A stretch of DNA of 64,000 nucleotides from positions 19,057,001 through 19,121,000 of the forward strand of contig OZ005603.1 of NCBI GenBank assembly GCA_963930655.1, read 5' to 3'. The notes under the pieces were generated by a model. It was given only the letters and a program-made list of their open reading frames with translations, searched no databases and was not told the DNA's origin. The stretch's first letter is position 1. Every line of letters begins with the position of its first letter. A program made the position numbers and the translations under genes. This DNA comes from Myrica gale (lineage: Eukaryota; Streptophyta; Magnoliopsida; Fagales; Myricaceae). This document shows, piece after piece, positions 24,366 through 35,697 of the stretch.

Positions 24366-26504
24366 TGGGTCCGGTTATTATGCTGAGCACTATTGTGCTT
24401 AACCGTGCTGATCCAAGGTGAAGATTAAAAGTCTCATATTTTGTGGTGAAGAGGAATACACATCAATTAAAATGAAAGACCCGTTTTAAACCCATTTTTA
24501 CCCGTTTTGAAATCAAATCACCCAGTTCTCTCTTCATTTCGCCCTTGAATAGCTGCTCTCTTCTTCCTTCCTTTTCTCTTTGTATTCAAATTTTCAACCT
24601 CATGTTGTACTGGAAATCTAATCTCACAACATTGAAGGAAATTTTGATATAGTTTCGTACGAGAAATCAAGTATGCAAATGAAAGAGTTTAATTTCGATA
24701 ATCCTTGTTTTGGGTTGAAGTTTCCCTGGGAGATGTCTTGTAAGGCAGTGAATGTCTTTCCTTGTTCGTCTCTCCCCTGTTTCTCATTAGGGTAGAAATG
24801 AACGGAAAAAATGGAGGTTTCTTTTACTGGGTTTTTGGGGGTCCGGTTAGCGTGGCCAAAAGATTTTTCTGGACTTTTTTTTCTTGTTAGACTGACATTC
24901 ATATATATTGAGAAGAACAAACTACAGCAAACAGACACACCAAAGGCAAAAATAAAGGAAGAGAAAAAAGCAACCAAACCAAGAGAGCCAAAAGCAACGA
25001 AGAGAAACTATGGAGATTGCCCCACTAAATTTCAACAACCCACGAATTAGAAGAAAAGAGGAGGGCACATTTTTATTTCAATATCTTTGAAATACTTTCA
25101 GCTCCAAGCCTACTGCTCTCGATTCAGTGGCGGAACCAAGACCAAAATTCAGGGGGGTCGAATTCTAAAGACGAAATGATAAAAAAAAATTTTTCCTTTA
25201 TAATGCTAAAAATTATTTTACAATTACAATATAAAAAATTAAAGACTAAAAGCATTAAAAATATTACAATACATGTACCCAGTGGTGGAGCCAGAAACCC
25301 AATTAATGGGGGGGCAAACTTTTTAAGGAAAAATGACAAAAAAAAAAATTTTTACTACTTAATGCAAAAAAAGTCTGAAGTTCTAAAATTAGTGCTTCCC
25401 TTTGCTCCATGCAATGACACATTTGTCTACCTAGAAGTGCAAAATACTCATCCGCCTCATGATATTTTGGCAATCAACTTTTTCTTCGTTTTTTTTCTTT
25501 CATTCTTTGACTAAGTTAACGTCCATACATAGTGGATATCTAAGTCCACATAATATTGTACCTCTGAATAGAGGAAACAACACCTGGCTCTTATGATCAG
25601 ACATCGAGACTTTCACAGACACCCAGCGAGGGTATACCCAGGGAAGAAAAAAAGTGGGTCGCGGGAACAACCTGCAACCGTACTATCCAAATAATTGAAC
25701 AATATTTTTTTTTTTGCAAAAAGTTACAATAGGAGCTTTTAAGTTTTTTTTAATATAATATGCAAAAATAAGGGAAAAAAGCAAAAAATGAGAGAGTGAG
25801 AGGTGTGAGGACTGATGGTGCCAGTTTAGCTCATTTCTGCTGTGTGGACTGATAGAAAATGTCAGACGATGTTATTGCAGTTTTCTGGGTCAGGGGTATC
25901 GGGCCCAGGCTTTATGTGTAAAACATATGTATAGTTGGTCTGAGCCTGAGCTTCAGGGGTATCGGGCCCAGACCAACTTAATTTTTTTTTTTTAAAATAA
26001 TAATAAAGTAATGAAAAAAAAATTTTGTGGCGTGAGGGGTAGCGACCGCTCAGGGTCGCTACCCCTTAGTTCCGCCTCTGTCTCGATTGTTACAATCTAC
26101 AATAATCTTGCAGAAAGTCCTGCAAAATCCACATGTGGCTGCCGATGGACAATGGTTTTAGTTTCGAAGCCCAAACTATGCTCTTCGTTCGACCATGGAA
26201 GAGTGGCGTCTGAAATCTCTATACATTGTCTTTAGATTAGGTACTGTGAAGGGCTGGGCAAGCTGGGCTGGGCGACGAAGGCGACTTACAGAGGAAGATT
26301 CAAGGGCAAAATGAAAGAGAATTCGGCGAAATGAAGAGAGAACTGAGTGATTTGATTTCAAAATGGGTCAAAACCGGTTTAAAATGGGTTTTTCATTTTA
26401 ATTGACTTGTACTCTCCTCTTCACCGCCGGATATGAGACTTTTAATCTTCACCTTGGATCAGCACGACTAAGCACGATAGTACTCAGCATAGTAACCGAA
26501 CCCA
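24366..26504. mobile_element. TIR element of about 2.1 kb, family uncertain
   Basis: The first 190 bp (24366-24560) are an imperfect inverted copy of about 26300-26504. The outer ends are TGGGTCCGGTTATTATGC and its partner TGGGTTCGGTTACTATGC. No clear target duplication was found, so the exact ends are uncertain. Without the nested hAT element it is about 1.2 kb and has no transposase. The long TIRs suggest a Mutator-like or foldback element. Confidence 0.55.
25125..26080. mobile_element. Non-autonomous hAT element, TSD TCTCGATT
   Basis: Termini are CAGTGGCGGAACCAAG at the left and, inverted, CAGAGGCGGAACTAAG at the right, the style of plant hAT ends. The 8 bp on each side (25117-25124 and 26081-26088) are both TCTCGATT, the 8-bp duplication of the hAT superfamily. 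It is 956 bp, AT-rich, with no transposase. Inside, a second end-like sequence CAGTGGTGGAGCCAG at 25280 suggests rearrangement or nesting of a relative. A phrase CAGGGGTATCGGGCCCAG occurs twice, near 25890 and 25951. Confidence 0.9.
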
Positions 26505-27720
26505 TTTTTCGCTGGAAAGAAAATCTTATTCGAGCAAATTTTGATGAACAATCTACAGAAGCTATTCTGAGGATAAAATTGCCATCCTTGCCCCAGCCTG
26601 ATGTTCCGCGTTGGACACTTACACCAACGGGCATGTTAACAGTTAAATCGGCCTATCTTCATGAACAGCGAGATCGACTTTTAGTTTTAGGTGCCTTGTC
26701 TACTAATCATTGGAAGAAAATTTGGAAACTGAAGATGCTGCATCTTGTCAAGCTGCTTTTATGGAAGATTGCGGCCAATGCTTTACCCCTATGCTCGCAT
26801 TGGAGCAGGTTTAGCCAATCATCTGACCCAGTTTCTTTGGGGTGGCCCTTGTGTTGCATGAAGAAACGCCTGAGCATCTTCTTTTAGGCTGTGCGCGAAG
26901 TGTTATTCTTTGGCGAAATAGTCCCTGGCCCCGCAATCCCGAGGCTTGTACTGATCAACCCATAGGCACCTGGATCAGTTATCGTCTTACTCGTGCACTT
27001 CCAAATCCGGTTCAGGGGAACTGGTCTCTGGTAATGTTGGCAACTGCACTTACTTTGGATTGCATCCGCCAGGAATTTGTTGGTTCATGGGGGTAACTAT
27101 CCTGAGGTGTTGGAGATTATTCACTCAATTAAAAGGAGTTATGCAGACCACAAAGAGGCGTGGGAGCAACCTGAGGAAGTATGTGTAGGTTGGTCACCCG
27201 CCAGGTCTGGTGCTCTTAAAATTAATTTTGATGTGGCGGTTAAGAATGTATTTTTGTTTGCTGTTGCTATTTGATGCTCATCTACGGGAGAGGTTATTAA
27301 AATTCGTACCAATATGTTTAATGGATCACAGCCTCTTAAAGGAGGCCCTAGCTTCACGCTTGGCTTTTGCGATGGGTATGAATTTCACAGGCCGCGAGGT
27401 GATTTTTGAAGGGGATTCCTTTGTCCTGGTAAATCAAGTGCTTAATGAAGATTATCATCCGGACTGGCTTATTGCAAGTGAAGTGGAGACTATTCGCCAG
27501 TTTCTCAACGAGCAGCCTTCTTGGAAGCTGCAATGGACACCTCGCAAAGGGAATCAAATGGCACATCGGCTAGCTCAATGGGGGTTCTCGTCTTCTTCCA
27601 TTGGTGATTTGGCTCTCGATAGAATTCCCCGGGATATTGTTTTATGTGATGACTGTCCTTTCTGGGAGAGCCGATGTGTAATGTTTTTTAATTCAATCGA
27701 TTTTTAAATAAGAGTTTATA
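26505..27720 (+). pseudogene. LINE ORF2 C-terminal half: zinc-knuckle region and RNase H
   Basis: The frame WKENLIRANFDEQSTEAIL opens the region. VPRWTLTPTGMLTVKSAYL and KKIWKLKMLHLVKLLLWKI follow, typical of the region before the RNase H in plant L1 ORF2. A frameshift near 26850 moves to EETPEHLLLGC, and another near 27200 moves into the RNase H (ALKINFDVAV, FEGDSFVLVNQVL, WTPRKGNQMAHRLAQW). It ends near 27710. It is probably the continuation of the LINE interrupted at 24366. Confidence 0.8.
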
Positions 27721-27730
27721 TTACTCTTAC

Positions 27731-27770
27731 AAAGAACTGTATTTTTTTTTGCGGTAAGTAAAGAACTGTA
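27731..27770 (-). mobile_element. Ultra-short LINE insertion with TSD AAAGAACTGTA
   Basis: The 11-mer AAAGAACTGTA occurs at 27731-27741 and 27760-27770. Between them are 18 bases that read ACTTACCGC plus nine A on the minus strand. That is the layout of a LINE insertion reduced to its last few bases and poly(A). Confidence 0.6.
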
Positions 27771-28797
27771 AATATTATCTTTATACATAATCACAAAAAT
27801 CTGATGAGGCAGGACATAATGGTGAAAAAGATGATTCTTATCTCTTTTATGAGGAAAAGGGAAGAAAAAATAATAATGGAGGGTGCAATATATTTCGGCT
27901 GGATCTCTGGGCCATCCTTTATAAATAAATATTTCCTTTGAGCAAACTCAGTAAAGTAGTGCAGCAGGGAAGGTTCAGACAACATGTAATTAGACCCATA
28001 TCGACCATATAAATAGGAGCCGAAGCGACATCAAATGCAAGCAAATCTTATCTCTGGATGAACCACGACGTTGAAACTTGAAAGCTGACCATTATCTACC
28101 ATTCAAGATAAACTCAGCGTGCTGTTGAATTAAATGAGAAGAGGTTCTGTCATTGTATTGCTGACCACATATTGGGAGAGAAGCCTTTAATTGTTAAAAA
28201 TTTCCCCATTTTCTTATCCTAGTTATTTAACAACGATAGAAAAGACGATTACATCCCGAAGAGATTGGATTGGGGCGGCATAAATTAAATTTTAATACCA
28301 CATGCTGTAAGGAAAAAGAAAAAAAAAACTCTACCAACGTAAACATATGTAATATATTTGAAGAATAACATGGTACTAATTAGGATAATTTTTATTTAAT
28401 TATTTTTTCCTACATATATATATATATATATATATATACATTAAAATTGCAGGCCGTTCATATAATTACGGTCAAGATAACTGACCAACAATATGATCCT
28501 CAAAAATTTGGCAAAAACACATCATCCCTCATTCTTCCTTACACAGTCACAATGGATCTGGGCTTAGTTCTTGAAGCTGACCAAATGTACACCACCAGGC
28601 ACCAACTCTTCACTTTCTCAGCTGCCCTGTCGTTGTGAAAACTGAAAACTGAAAACTGAAGCATCCACATCCCTCAGTAAATTTCAAGATACATATCGGC
28701 TTACATCATAATGCAAATCAAACATATATTCATATATCTATTTAGAAAACTCTCAGATTATACTAACATTCAAGTACTACTTACAGCAACTTATCGC
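27771..28797. other. Non-coding region downstream of the cyclin-T pseudogene
   Basis: I see no gene. It holds the presumed 3' untranslated region of the cyclin-T gene (minus strand) and AT-rich sequence with a (TA)n run at 28413-28438. Confidence 0.6.
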
Positions 28798-29284
28798 TCA
28801 CCAATGATTCTCCTGGGAATGCCTTCTGTGCTCCCTATCTCCATAACACCCGACTAATCCTATGTCCATCTTCTGTAGAGTCGTGGTTATAACTTTGCAA
28901 ATAATCATGGCGCTTCTTCCCCTCCAACTGCCTATCCAGTGGACTCCCAGCAGCTTTTCTCTTACGGCTGTTCAACATAGGTGAAGCATCATCAAACATC
29001 TCCCCCTCCTCTGCATTCTCTACTTCCAAACCCCTTGAGGATTTTATGCCCGAGTGGTTTCCAACTCCAACTTCCTCGTGGTCCTTCCCATGATCTAAAT
29101 TCTCAGGTTTTGACCAGCTTTGCCTTCTATCACGCTTGTTTTTTTCATCCTCCGCTGCCAATTCAACCCCATCTTCTAGTTCCTTCTCAATGAGGTCATC
29201 CTCATCCATCACATCTTTCTTCCGTGTAATTTCCCCACGAGCCTTCCTTGTTTTCTCTAGTGCTGCCTTAACCTTGTCCTTGTC
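28798..29284 (-). pseudogene. Cyclin-T last exon, 3' part
   Basis: After the MULE the frame reads DKDKVKAALEKTRKARGE, then EGEMFDDASPML, NSRKRKAAGSP and GKKRHDYLQ. These are the conserved Lys-rich C-terminal tail of plant cyclin-T. A one-base change before the end yields a premature stop at 28835. Shifted by one, the frame continues GYGDREHRRHSQENH and stops at 28798, which resembles the usual family C-terminus. Confidence 0.85.
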
Positions 29285-29600
29285 GGGAAAAGATTCAGTC
29301 GAAAGCACGTTACTTCAAAGAGATTCAAAGAAGCGGTCCAGATTTGAAGAAGCGAATCGAACTGTCTGAGTTTTGACACGTCATTTAATGAGGATAACCG
29401 GCTCTTTACTCGGCTTAGTCTAATTGGAGCCCAGCTTGTCTCAGCCACACTCCTTTGTTTTTCTTCCTCTTTTCGCACCCTCACCTCCTTCTTCCTCGTT
29501 CATTTCTCCTTCCCATTCTTTTTCTTCCTCTTTTCGCACCCTACCCGGTCGAAGCCCTCCCCACTGCCCAGACCTGCGCCTAGCCCAAGGCCATACGTCC

Positions 29601-30754
29601 ATGGTGGATGATTGGTTTGATGACGAGTTTGAAGTAGATGAAGAAACTCGGTTTCTCCTGAAGGCAGGAGCACGGAAAAGAGCTAGGAGTTTGGAAAGTG
29701 TTATGTCTGACTTAAATTCAGAAGATCCAACACTATGCAGTGGACGAAATGCAAAGGCAATTCACCTGTTTTTACTCTTTCCCTCTTAGTTCCTCTTCTT
29801 ATCGTATATTTCTATGCAAATGAAGAAATCAGTGTTGTTTCTTTTGATTCATGTTTTATTTCTTGTCTATGTACTGCGAGTTAATGACAATTGTCATCTG
29901 AAACAGGGTAAAGCAGTAGATCCTTTAAAATGTGATCAGTGTATGAAAAAAAAACTGTTGTTCCTTGCACCAACTGTAATCAGAAAATGTATTGTGTGCA
30001 GTGCATCAAGCAATGGTATGATATTCTATTTATATTCTACTCATCTTTAGACATGTTTCTTCTCCAAAAAGATTTTTTGTAACGTTATCATTCTTGCTGA
30101 ATGTTGTGTATATAGGTACCATCACTTGAAGGAAGAAGAAATTTCAGCTCTTTGCCCATATTGCCGTGGGAATTGCAACTGCAATGCCTGCTTGCACTCA
30201 AGTGGGATGAGTAAGGTATGGTTTAGTTCTATTGTGCTTTAAATGCGTTCAAATCACATCATCTCAAGAAAAAATCTGTTTCTTTATATATAAAAAAATC
30301 TTCCTAACCTTCAGACTTCAAAGAGGGACATCTCTCACAGTGAAAAGATCCAGCATCTCCAATACATACTTCATTCTCTGCTTCCGCAGTTGAAACAAAT
30401 TTGTGAAGAGCAAACTAAGGAGATAGAGATTGAGGCCAATATTCTAGGTGTATATAGTTTTCAGCTATGGGTTTGAGTTCTCTGTTCAAAGTTTCGAAGT
30501 CCCTTACAGGGAACATTTTTTTTTGTAGGAAATCATATTCTGAAATTGAAGTGCCACAAGCCCTTTGTCACAGCAATGAGCGTGTCTTTTGGTGAGCATC
30601 TCTTCTCTATTTTTTTTTTAATTCTTGAGGTACTTTGTATTTTGACTTATATGTTTCGGGGTCTTGGAGCAGTGATCATTGTGCAACTTCAATTATAGAT
30701 CTTCATCGAAGCTGCCCTGAATGTTCCTATGAGCTCTGCCTCCATTGTTTGTAG
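29601..30754 (+). pseudogene. Captured fragment of a JMJ25/IBM1-like histone demethylase gene
   Basis: The ATG at 29601 opens MVDDWFDDEFEVDEE. After an intron, GKAVDPLKCDQCMKK is followed, one base out of frame, by PCTNCNQKMYCVQCIKQW. Further exons give HHLKEEEISALCPYCRGNC, then SEKIQHLQYILHSLLPQLK, then CATSIIDLHRSCPECSYEL. This is the Cys-rich RING-like N-terminal region of plant JmjC H3K9 demethylases, with introns kept and splice sites visible. The JmjC catalytic domain is absent. The A-run near 29946 shifts the frame. The fragment sits inside a Pack-MULE. Confidence 0.82.
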
Positions 30755-31556
30755 AATAACTTCATATTCTCTGTTCTTATGCAGTGGCTGAAGATAACTA
30801 CAAAGGGAGGGAGGGCACTGATGGGAAAGAAAGGAGTCGGTTTCCCCTGTTGTTGCTGCTTGTACCAATTGTTGTACGTGAGGGATTCCTTGCTTGTACC
30901 AATTGTTGTTAGCACTAATCTCATGTAGAGCTGTACAATCTATCTGTTGTTGTAGACCAGTATTTTTAATAGGCTTAATTGCACAATCTATTTGTCCTCC
31001 AAAGCAACATTTCCAAAAACAGAGCAGCAATTTTGACAGGAGCAATGTTGTTATATAAGACATGGAAAAACTGTTCGTGAGAAAATCCCTAAGCATCAGC
31101 CAACTAGTGGATCTTCATATAAAATCGCTCATTTTGTTATGGAGATAATGTTTTCCTGTTATGGAACCTTAAATAATTGTTACATCCAATCAAAATATAA
31201 AAATACTAGTCTACATATAAATATCCAATCAAGTTTTACTTGCAACAACTCAATCCAAGTATTAATTGACTTGAAATTCCAAAAGTACAAAAGGATGTAG
31301 AACATTGTTTACAATTGGACATATAAAGTTCCAGTAAAACCTTACGCCCAAGACATTTTGCAGCATTTTGCACTTCAAAGACACCATCACTTCTCCCTGG
31401 ACCAGTCCCCACTCTTCCCGCAAGTTTTGCACTCAAGTCGCACATATGTAATTTGGATATCTTTGGAAGCAGCCTTGCACATATCAAAATCTGGATATCT
31501 TTCTTTTTATAAGGGGAGGACCATGTGCTTAAAATGACATTTCTTAATGTGAAGGA
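30755..31556. other. Pack-MULE interior with no recognised gene
   Basis: Between the two captured gene pieces. A minus-strand frame of 83 codons (31236-31487) reads AKLAGRVGTGPGRSDGV; I do not recognise it. It could be part of the PPR donor gene or a third capture. The rest is AT-rich. Confidence 0.45.
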
Positions 31557-32218
31557 CTAGACCTTAGGCGAATCGCAAAAAACTTCGTCAGACAGGTGGT
31601 GATAACTATAAATTCTGCTGTTAGCACCTAATATGTGCAAAAATTCTGAAGCGAAAGCGGGAACCCATCCATATCTTGCAGCATTGCCATGATCTTTGGA
31701 CATGAATTCAAGACTGAGTTGTACGTCCTGACCGAGGAGGGAATGCCGGAAGCTTTCATTTTCCGAAGCCACACAACCATTTCTGCTATCTCATCGTGAG
31801 CCCCATATGCGGAAAGAATCATATTCGAACAAACTATATCTATTCCCAACCCTTCGTTCTCCATTAGGTGCACAATTCTCTGCATATCTTCAAACAAACC
31901 CAATCTTCCATACCAATAGAAAACAGACCTGAACTCAAATCACGATGGTCTCAATCCTCTCAAGTGCATTTCTTCAAACAATTTCTCCGCTTCGCGAGGT
32001 TGACTTATTGCGCATAACCCGCTAACCATTGATTCATAACCTCGGCGTTTTACGTAAACAACATCAGAGTTGCGGACAAGCTGACACAGACTAGCGTAAC
32101 AAGCATCAAACCCTCTCTGTGAACCTTGCTTGGAGTGAGACTCAATCAAGTGGCCATAGAAAGCAACGAGCTCCCGCTCTCGCAGCTGCAACTTCGAAAC
32201 CACTTCAGAAACTAGCAT
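31557..32218 (-). pseudogene. Captured fragment of a PPR protein gene (At2g17033-like)
   Basis: From the ATG at 32218 the frame reads MLVSEVVSKLQLRERELVAF, then REAEKLFEEMHLRGLRPS. A TGA follows, then RLGLFEDMQRIVHLMENEG and VRTYNSVLNSCPKIMAMLQ. The 35-residue pattern with VRTYNSVL and LFEEM fits pentatricopeptide repeats, proteins that bind organelle RNA. I relate it to the Arabidopsis At2g17033 type from memory of the YGRLGLFEDM region. It is partial, lies in opposite orientation to the JMJ piece, and is interrupted by one stop and a frame change. Confidence 0.7.
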
Positions 32219-32868
32219 TTCCCATACGTTAGCACCTATATTCTAGGGCATATTATCAAGCACCTAATATGCGCAAAAATTCTGGAAAGAGAGCAAGTAC
32301 AATTTCTTATACAGAATCTGCCAAATATAACAATAGATTGAATTTCTCTTCAGATTGAGCTCTATTTTACCATATAAGTAAGACAATAAATTGAGTTTTT
32401 CAATCATTTAACAGAAAATACTCAAAATCCTGACATACCCATCAATGGAAAACTTCACAAAAACCAACGAGAGCCCAACACCATACATCTGGCTATGTGA
32501 AGGCCTTGCACAGTAACTAAATTCGTGTTTTACAACCTCACGAATTTATTCCCTCGTACCGGCATACCACGCGTACCTCTCTTGCTAAGTCGATTGTTGA
32601 GCAGAGGGGGTAGGGTGCGAAAAGAGGAAGAAAAACAATGGGAAGGAGAAATGAACAAGGAAGAGGGAGGCGAGGGTGCGAAAAGAGGAAGAAAAACAAA
32701 GAGCTTGGTTGAATCAAGCTGGGCTCCAATTAGACTAAGCCGAGTAAAGAGCCGGTTATCCTCATTAAATGACGTGTCGAAACTCAGACAATTCGATCCG
32801 CTTCTTCAAATCTGGACCGCTTCTTTGAAGCTCTTTGAAGTAACATGCTTTCGACTGAATCTTTTCCC

Positions 32869-33379
32869 GTCCTTGTCAATCATCTTGATAGCTTCTTTTG
32901 GGGACTGGCCAACAGGGCCTTCCCGAAGCTCCAAATTTCGACCAACAATGCTGCCCTTTCGTGAGGTTCCATCATCCCTCCACTCTCCTGGTTCCGCAGT
33001 CTCATTTCTCCCACCATTCCTTTCTTGGTCTTCACCACCAACTCGCTCACGTTCTCCTTCTGGGGCAAATGTTCATGATGCTGAGTGTCTTTTACGTCCG
33101 CATCCACCTTGTGATCAGTAATAACACTACCCATATCCGCACTCCCATTTTCATTACTTTGATTCTGCATACTTCTTGCTGGCAAATGAACGTCAGCAGA
33201 TGAATAATCAGATGCTACACGAGATGACATTTGCTTTGAAGCATGTTCCTCATTAACAGCCGGAGGTTTTGCTGGGGCCCGATGACTGGGCTCACTGCCT
33301 ACACTTCCTTCCACTTCACTTCCTTGCGGTGGGGCCACTCGGTTTTGCTCATAGAGTTCCAGCATTTGATTACTAACTT
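32869..33379 (-). pseudogene. Cyclin-T last exon, 5' part
   Basis: An acceptor TTGCAG precedes AAGTTAGT. The frame EVSNQMLELYEQNRVAPPQG follows directly on the RQLE end of exon 5. It continues through SRVASDYSSADVHLP and QHHEHLPQKENV. Near 33050 the correct frame changes by one, after which it reads EPGEWRDDGTSRKG and SPKEAIKMIDKD up to the MULE boundary. Confidence 0.88.
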
Positions 33380-33610
33380 CTGCAAGAAAAAAAAAAACAA
33401 AATGACAGAAATATTTAGAGATGAAAACAGAAAATGACAGCACAAATAAAGGTAAGCCAGAATAATCCTTGGGTAGATTTTCCCTATTTCCAGGGGGGAA
33501 AAGTCTACCAGCAAACAAACAAACAGAAAGCATTTGGGCCACAGTGAGGTTTAAAGGCTGCCCCTGGATCAAAATAGTTTCTACAACCAGATGAAGGGAA
33601 GGAGACCAAC

Positions 33611-33747
33611 CCTCCAATTGACGTGGGGTGACATCAAATTCTTGCCACCAAACCTTCTCACCATCCGATGGAAGCTTCACTTTGAGGAACTTGGCACCTG
33701 CCGCAATGTGATGAGGCTTAAATTGCAGGCAGAGCGATGTTCTCAGA
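33611..33747 (-). pseudogene. Cyclin-T exon 5
   Basis: The frame LRTSLCLQFKPHHIAAGA runs to KFLKVKLPSDGEKVWWQEF and VTPRQLE. Compared with the family, five residues (15 bp) between AAGA and KFLK are missing in frame. It is flanked by GCAG and GGTTGGT splice sites. It encodes part of the second cyclin fold. Confidence 0.88.
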
Positions 33748-33850
33748 CTGCAAGCCATTTTCCAGTATGTGAACAAGAGCAAGAGAAGGAAGAGAACCAT
33801 TGAACAGATATTATCTCAATATAGAAGAGAAAAACAACATTGGGACATAC

Positions 33851-34025
33851 CCATCGTTAACAAAATTCCATGCAACTTGAGCAAGGGCATTCTGAGCAAC
33901 CTTGAATTTCTTTATTGCTTCAATAAGGGGTTTATATGGGTGGTGAACATTTAGGTCGAAACCCAAAGTGGAAGTACAACCCTCTCCCCAAGTAAAATGA
34001 GCTCTTTTTGTTGCTCGTATACTTC
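33851..34025 (-). pseudogene. Cyclin-T exon 4
   Basis: The exon starts [18 protein letters not shown]. One base is missing after that, so the track shifts to PLWVST and stops. In the other frame it continues [20 protein letters not shown] and [13 protein letters not shown], with donor GTATGT. This is the linker between the two cyclin folds. Confidence 0.88.
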
Positions 34026-34524
34026 CTGCATGATCGATGAGGACCATGAGACAACAAAAAGAACAATCACCACAACTCCAAAAAACAGGAAATAAGGAGG
34101 GGGAAGGGGGAAGAGCTGAATGGGTGCAAGGACATAGTTTAGCCAAGGTACAGCTATTGGAGAGAAAGTGAGGAAGCTAAGCAAGAATTTATTGATAAAG
34201 GAGAGGCAGGGGAAGAAATTTTCATAAACGTGTATATTATGGAACTTTAGGGAAAACCAGGAAATTAGTTTACAAGCGGACTGCAAATTAAGTACAGACT
34301 CATGCTCTATAATGCATGGCTAACTAAGATTAATTCTAAGGAAAAGAAAATTAGTGGGTTTGTCACTGAACTAGAAGGGTGAACATTTATGTAGTCATAC
34401 TACGTACATAAGAGAGAAGGGAAAGATAAGCTAAATAAGTACAGTGGGTAACAACTCAACTACGGAAACATCAATCTGAGGAACGATACCGAAACTGGTG
34501 TAAGCACTATCAGTAAGTGTACAC

Positions 34525-34647
34525 CTTCTGTTTAATCCTCTGGGCTGCAGCGGAATCTTTCTTGTGGATTATCTCGTAAGAAACAAGAATAACATCCTTC
34601 GAGGAGTTTCTTCAACTTTCCCAGCCAGGAACGTACACTGCTATGGT
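34525..34647 (-). pseudogene. Cyclin-T exon 3, damaged
   Basis: Acceptor GCAG precedes ACCATAGCA. The frame [11 protein letters not shown], then after a second break [20 protein letters not shown], belongs to the first cyclin fold. Two small deletions, which I estimate at 5 and 7 bp from family memory, break the frame and together restore it. Confidence 0.8.
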
Positions 34648-35106
34648 CTGCAACCATAAAACGAAGTTAAGCACCAAAAATGAAGAAAAATACACTTCAA
34701 CAGAACTTGTGATGTTCTTAGTTCATCTACGCCTCCATAATTTACACTATAGAACTTCCATAAGGGAAAAGGAGTGAATAAAGAAAACATCATTAGTTCA
34801 TCTTACCCGGACTTAGTTTTATGGCTTGTTTAGACTAAGTGATTTTGGTATAGTTCTTTTTTTTCGCTTTTTCTAATGAGATTGGTTACTTATAAAAAAA
34901 AAGAAAATAATATCAATCAATATAAACCACATCATTTGTAATTTAATTAACTGGGGAACCATAAGGCGAGATCACTAATTCCACGAGCTCTGAAACTTTG
35001 CCAATATGCACCTAGTGTTTTGGTTCCACTTTCATTGGAAGTCCAATTTAGAACGGCAGTTTTTATCGAGAAAAGAGACAAGTGAACATAAAGGTAAAAA
35101 AATAAA
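34648..35106. other. Intron sequence with a LINE 3' tail
   Basis: Inside the cyclin-T intron. At about 34806-34908 the plus strand ends ATTGGTTACTTAT followed by nine A, the usual finish of a plant L1 element. No coding sequence is seen. Confidence 0.5.
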
Positions 35107-35697
35107 GGCTTAATTACTCCATTGGTCCTTGAGGTATCACAAAATCCTATCTTAGTTCCCAGGGTATTTTTCGTCCTGGATTAGTCCCGGGGGAATTAAA
35201 CATTTTGTATTTGGTCCTTTCCATCATCTGAGGACAGCAGCTAGACGAAAATGCCCAATATGGATAACTGGAGCTACGTCACCGCTAATATTCACCGCGT
35301 ATCCCCGCCTCCCATTTGGATCTTCTGATTCCACGTCAACTTATCCCGTTGAGGCTGATCTGCAGTACGCTTCTTTGCTTTCTTTGGCCTAGCGGATTTG
35401 ACCTTTACTCGGGCTCTTGCCCTTGCTCAACTCCCTCTCCAGCTCCCTCTGCGAGACCAACTGTTGGAGCCCCAACCTCACCATCTGGAGGCGGAGGACA
35501 CGTGGCGAATATAGATTAGCGGTAATGTGGCCCCCGTTACCCACTTAGGACATTTCTGTCTAGCTGCTATCCTCAAATGACTGAAATGACCTAATACATA
35601 ATGTTTAATTGCTCAAGGACTAAACCAAGACGAAAAATACCCTAGGGACCAAGTTGGAATTTCGCAATACCCCAGGAACCAATGGAGTAATTCAGCC
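35107..35697. mobile_element. 591-bp TIR element, MULE-like
   Basis: The first 150 bp (GGCTTAATTACTCCATTGG...) are inverted at the right end (GGCTGAATTACTCCATTGG on the minus strand). The similarity extends to the GACAGCAGCTAGAC region. The interior is GC-rich compared with the surrounding intron and has a short Pro/Ser-rich frame, so a captured gene scrap is possible. I could not match a clear target duplication in the A-rich flanks. Confidence 0.65.

Larger units (their letters stand above)
29285..32868. mobile_element. Pack-MULE with captured JMJ25-like and PPR fragments, TSD GACAAGGAC
   Basis: The element begins and ends with GGGAAAAGATTCAGTCG. The TIRs are about 262 bp (29285-29546 and 32608-32868) and highly similar. 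The 9 bp outside each end are identical: GTCCTTGTC at 29276-29284 and 32869-32877 on the plus strand, which is GACAAGGAC on the minus. A 9-bp duplication and long TIRs identify a Mutator-like element. It is inserted in coding sequence, between the codons for D-K-D of MIDKDKVK in cyclin-T. It carries no transposase but two host gene pieces in opposite orientations. Confidence 0.93.

Noticed and set aside
28798-33379. Regarding 28835-29308 and 32880-33800 as two separate genes
   Set aside because: They are the two halves of one cyclin-T exon. The MIDKD and DKDKVK ends are joined by a MULE with an exact 9-bp duplication.
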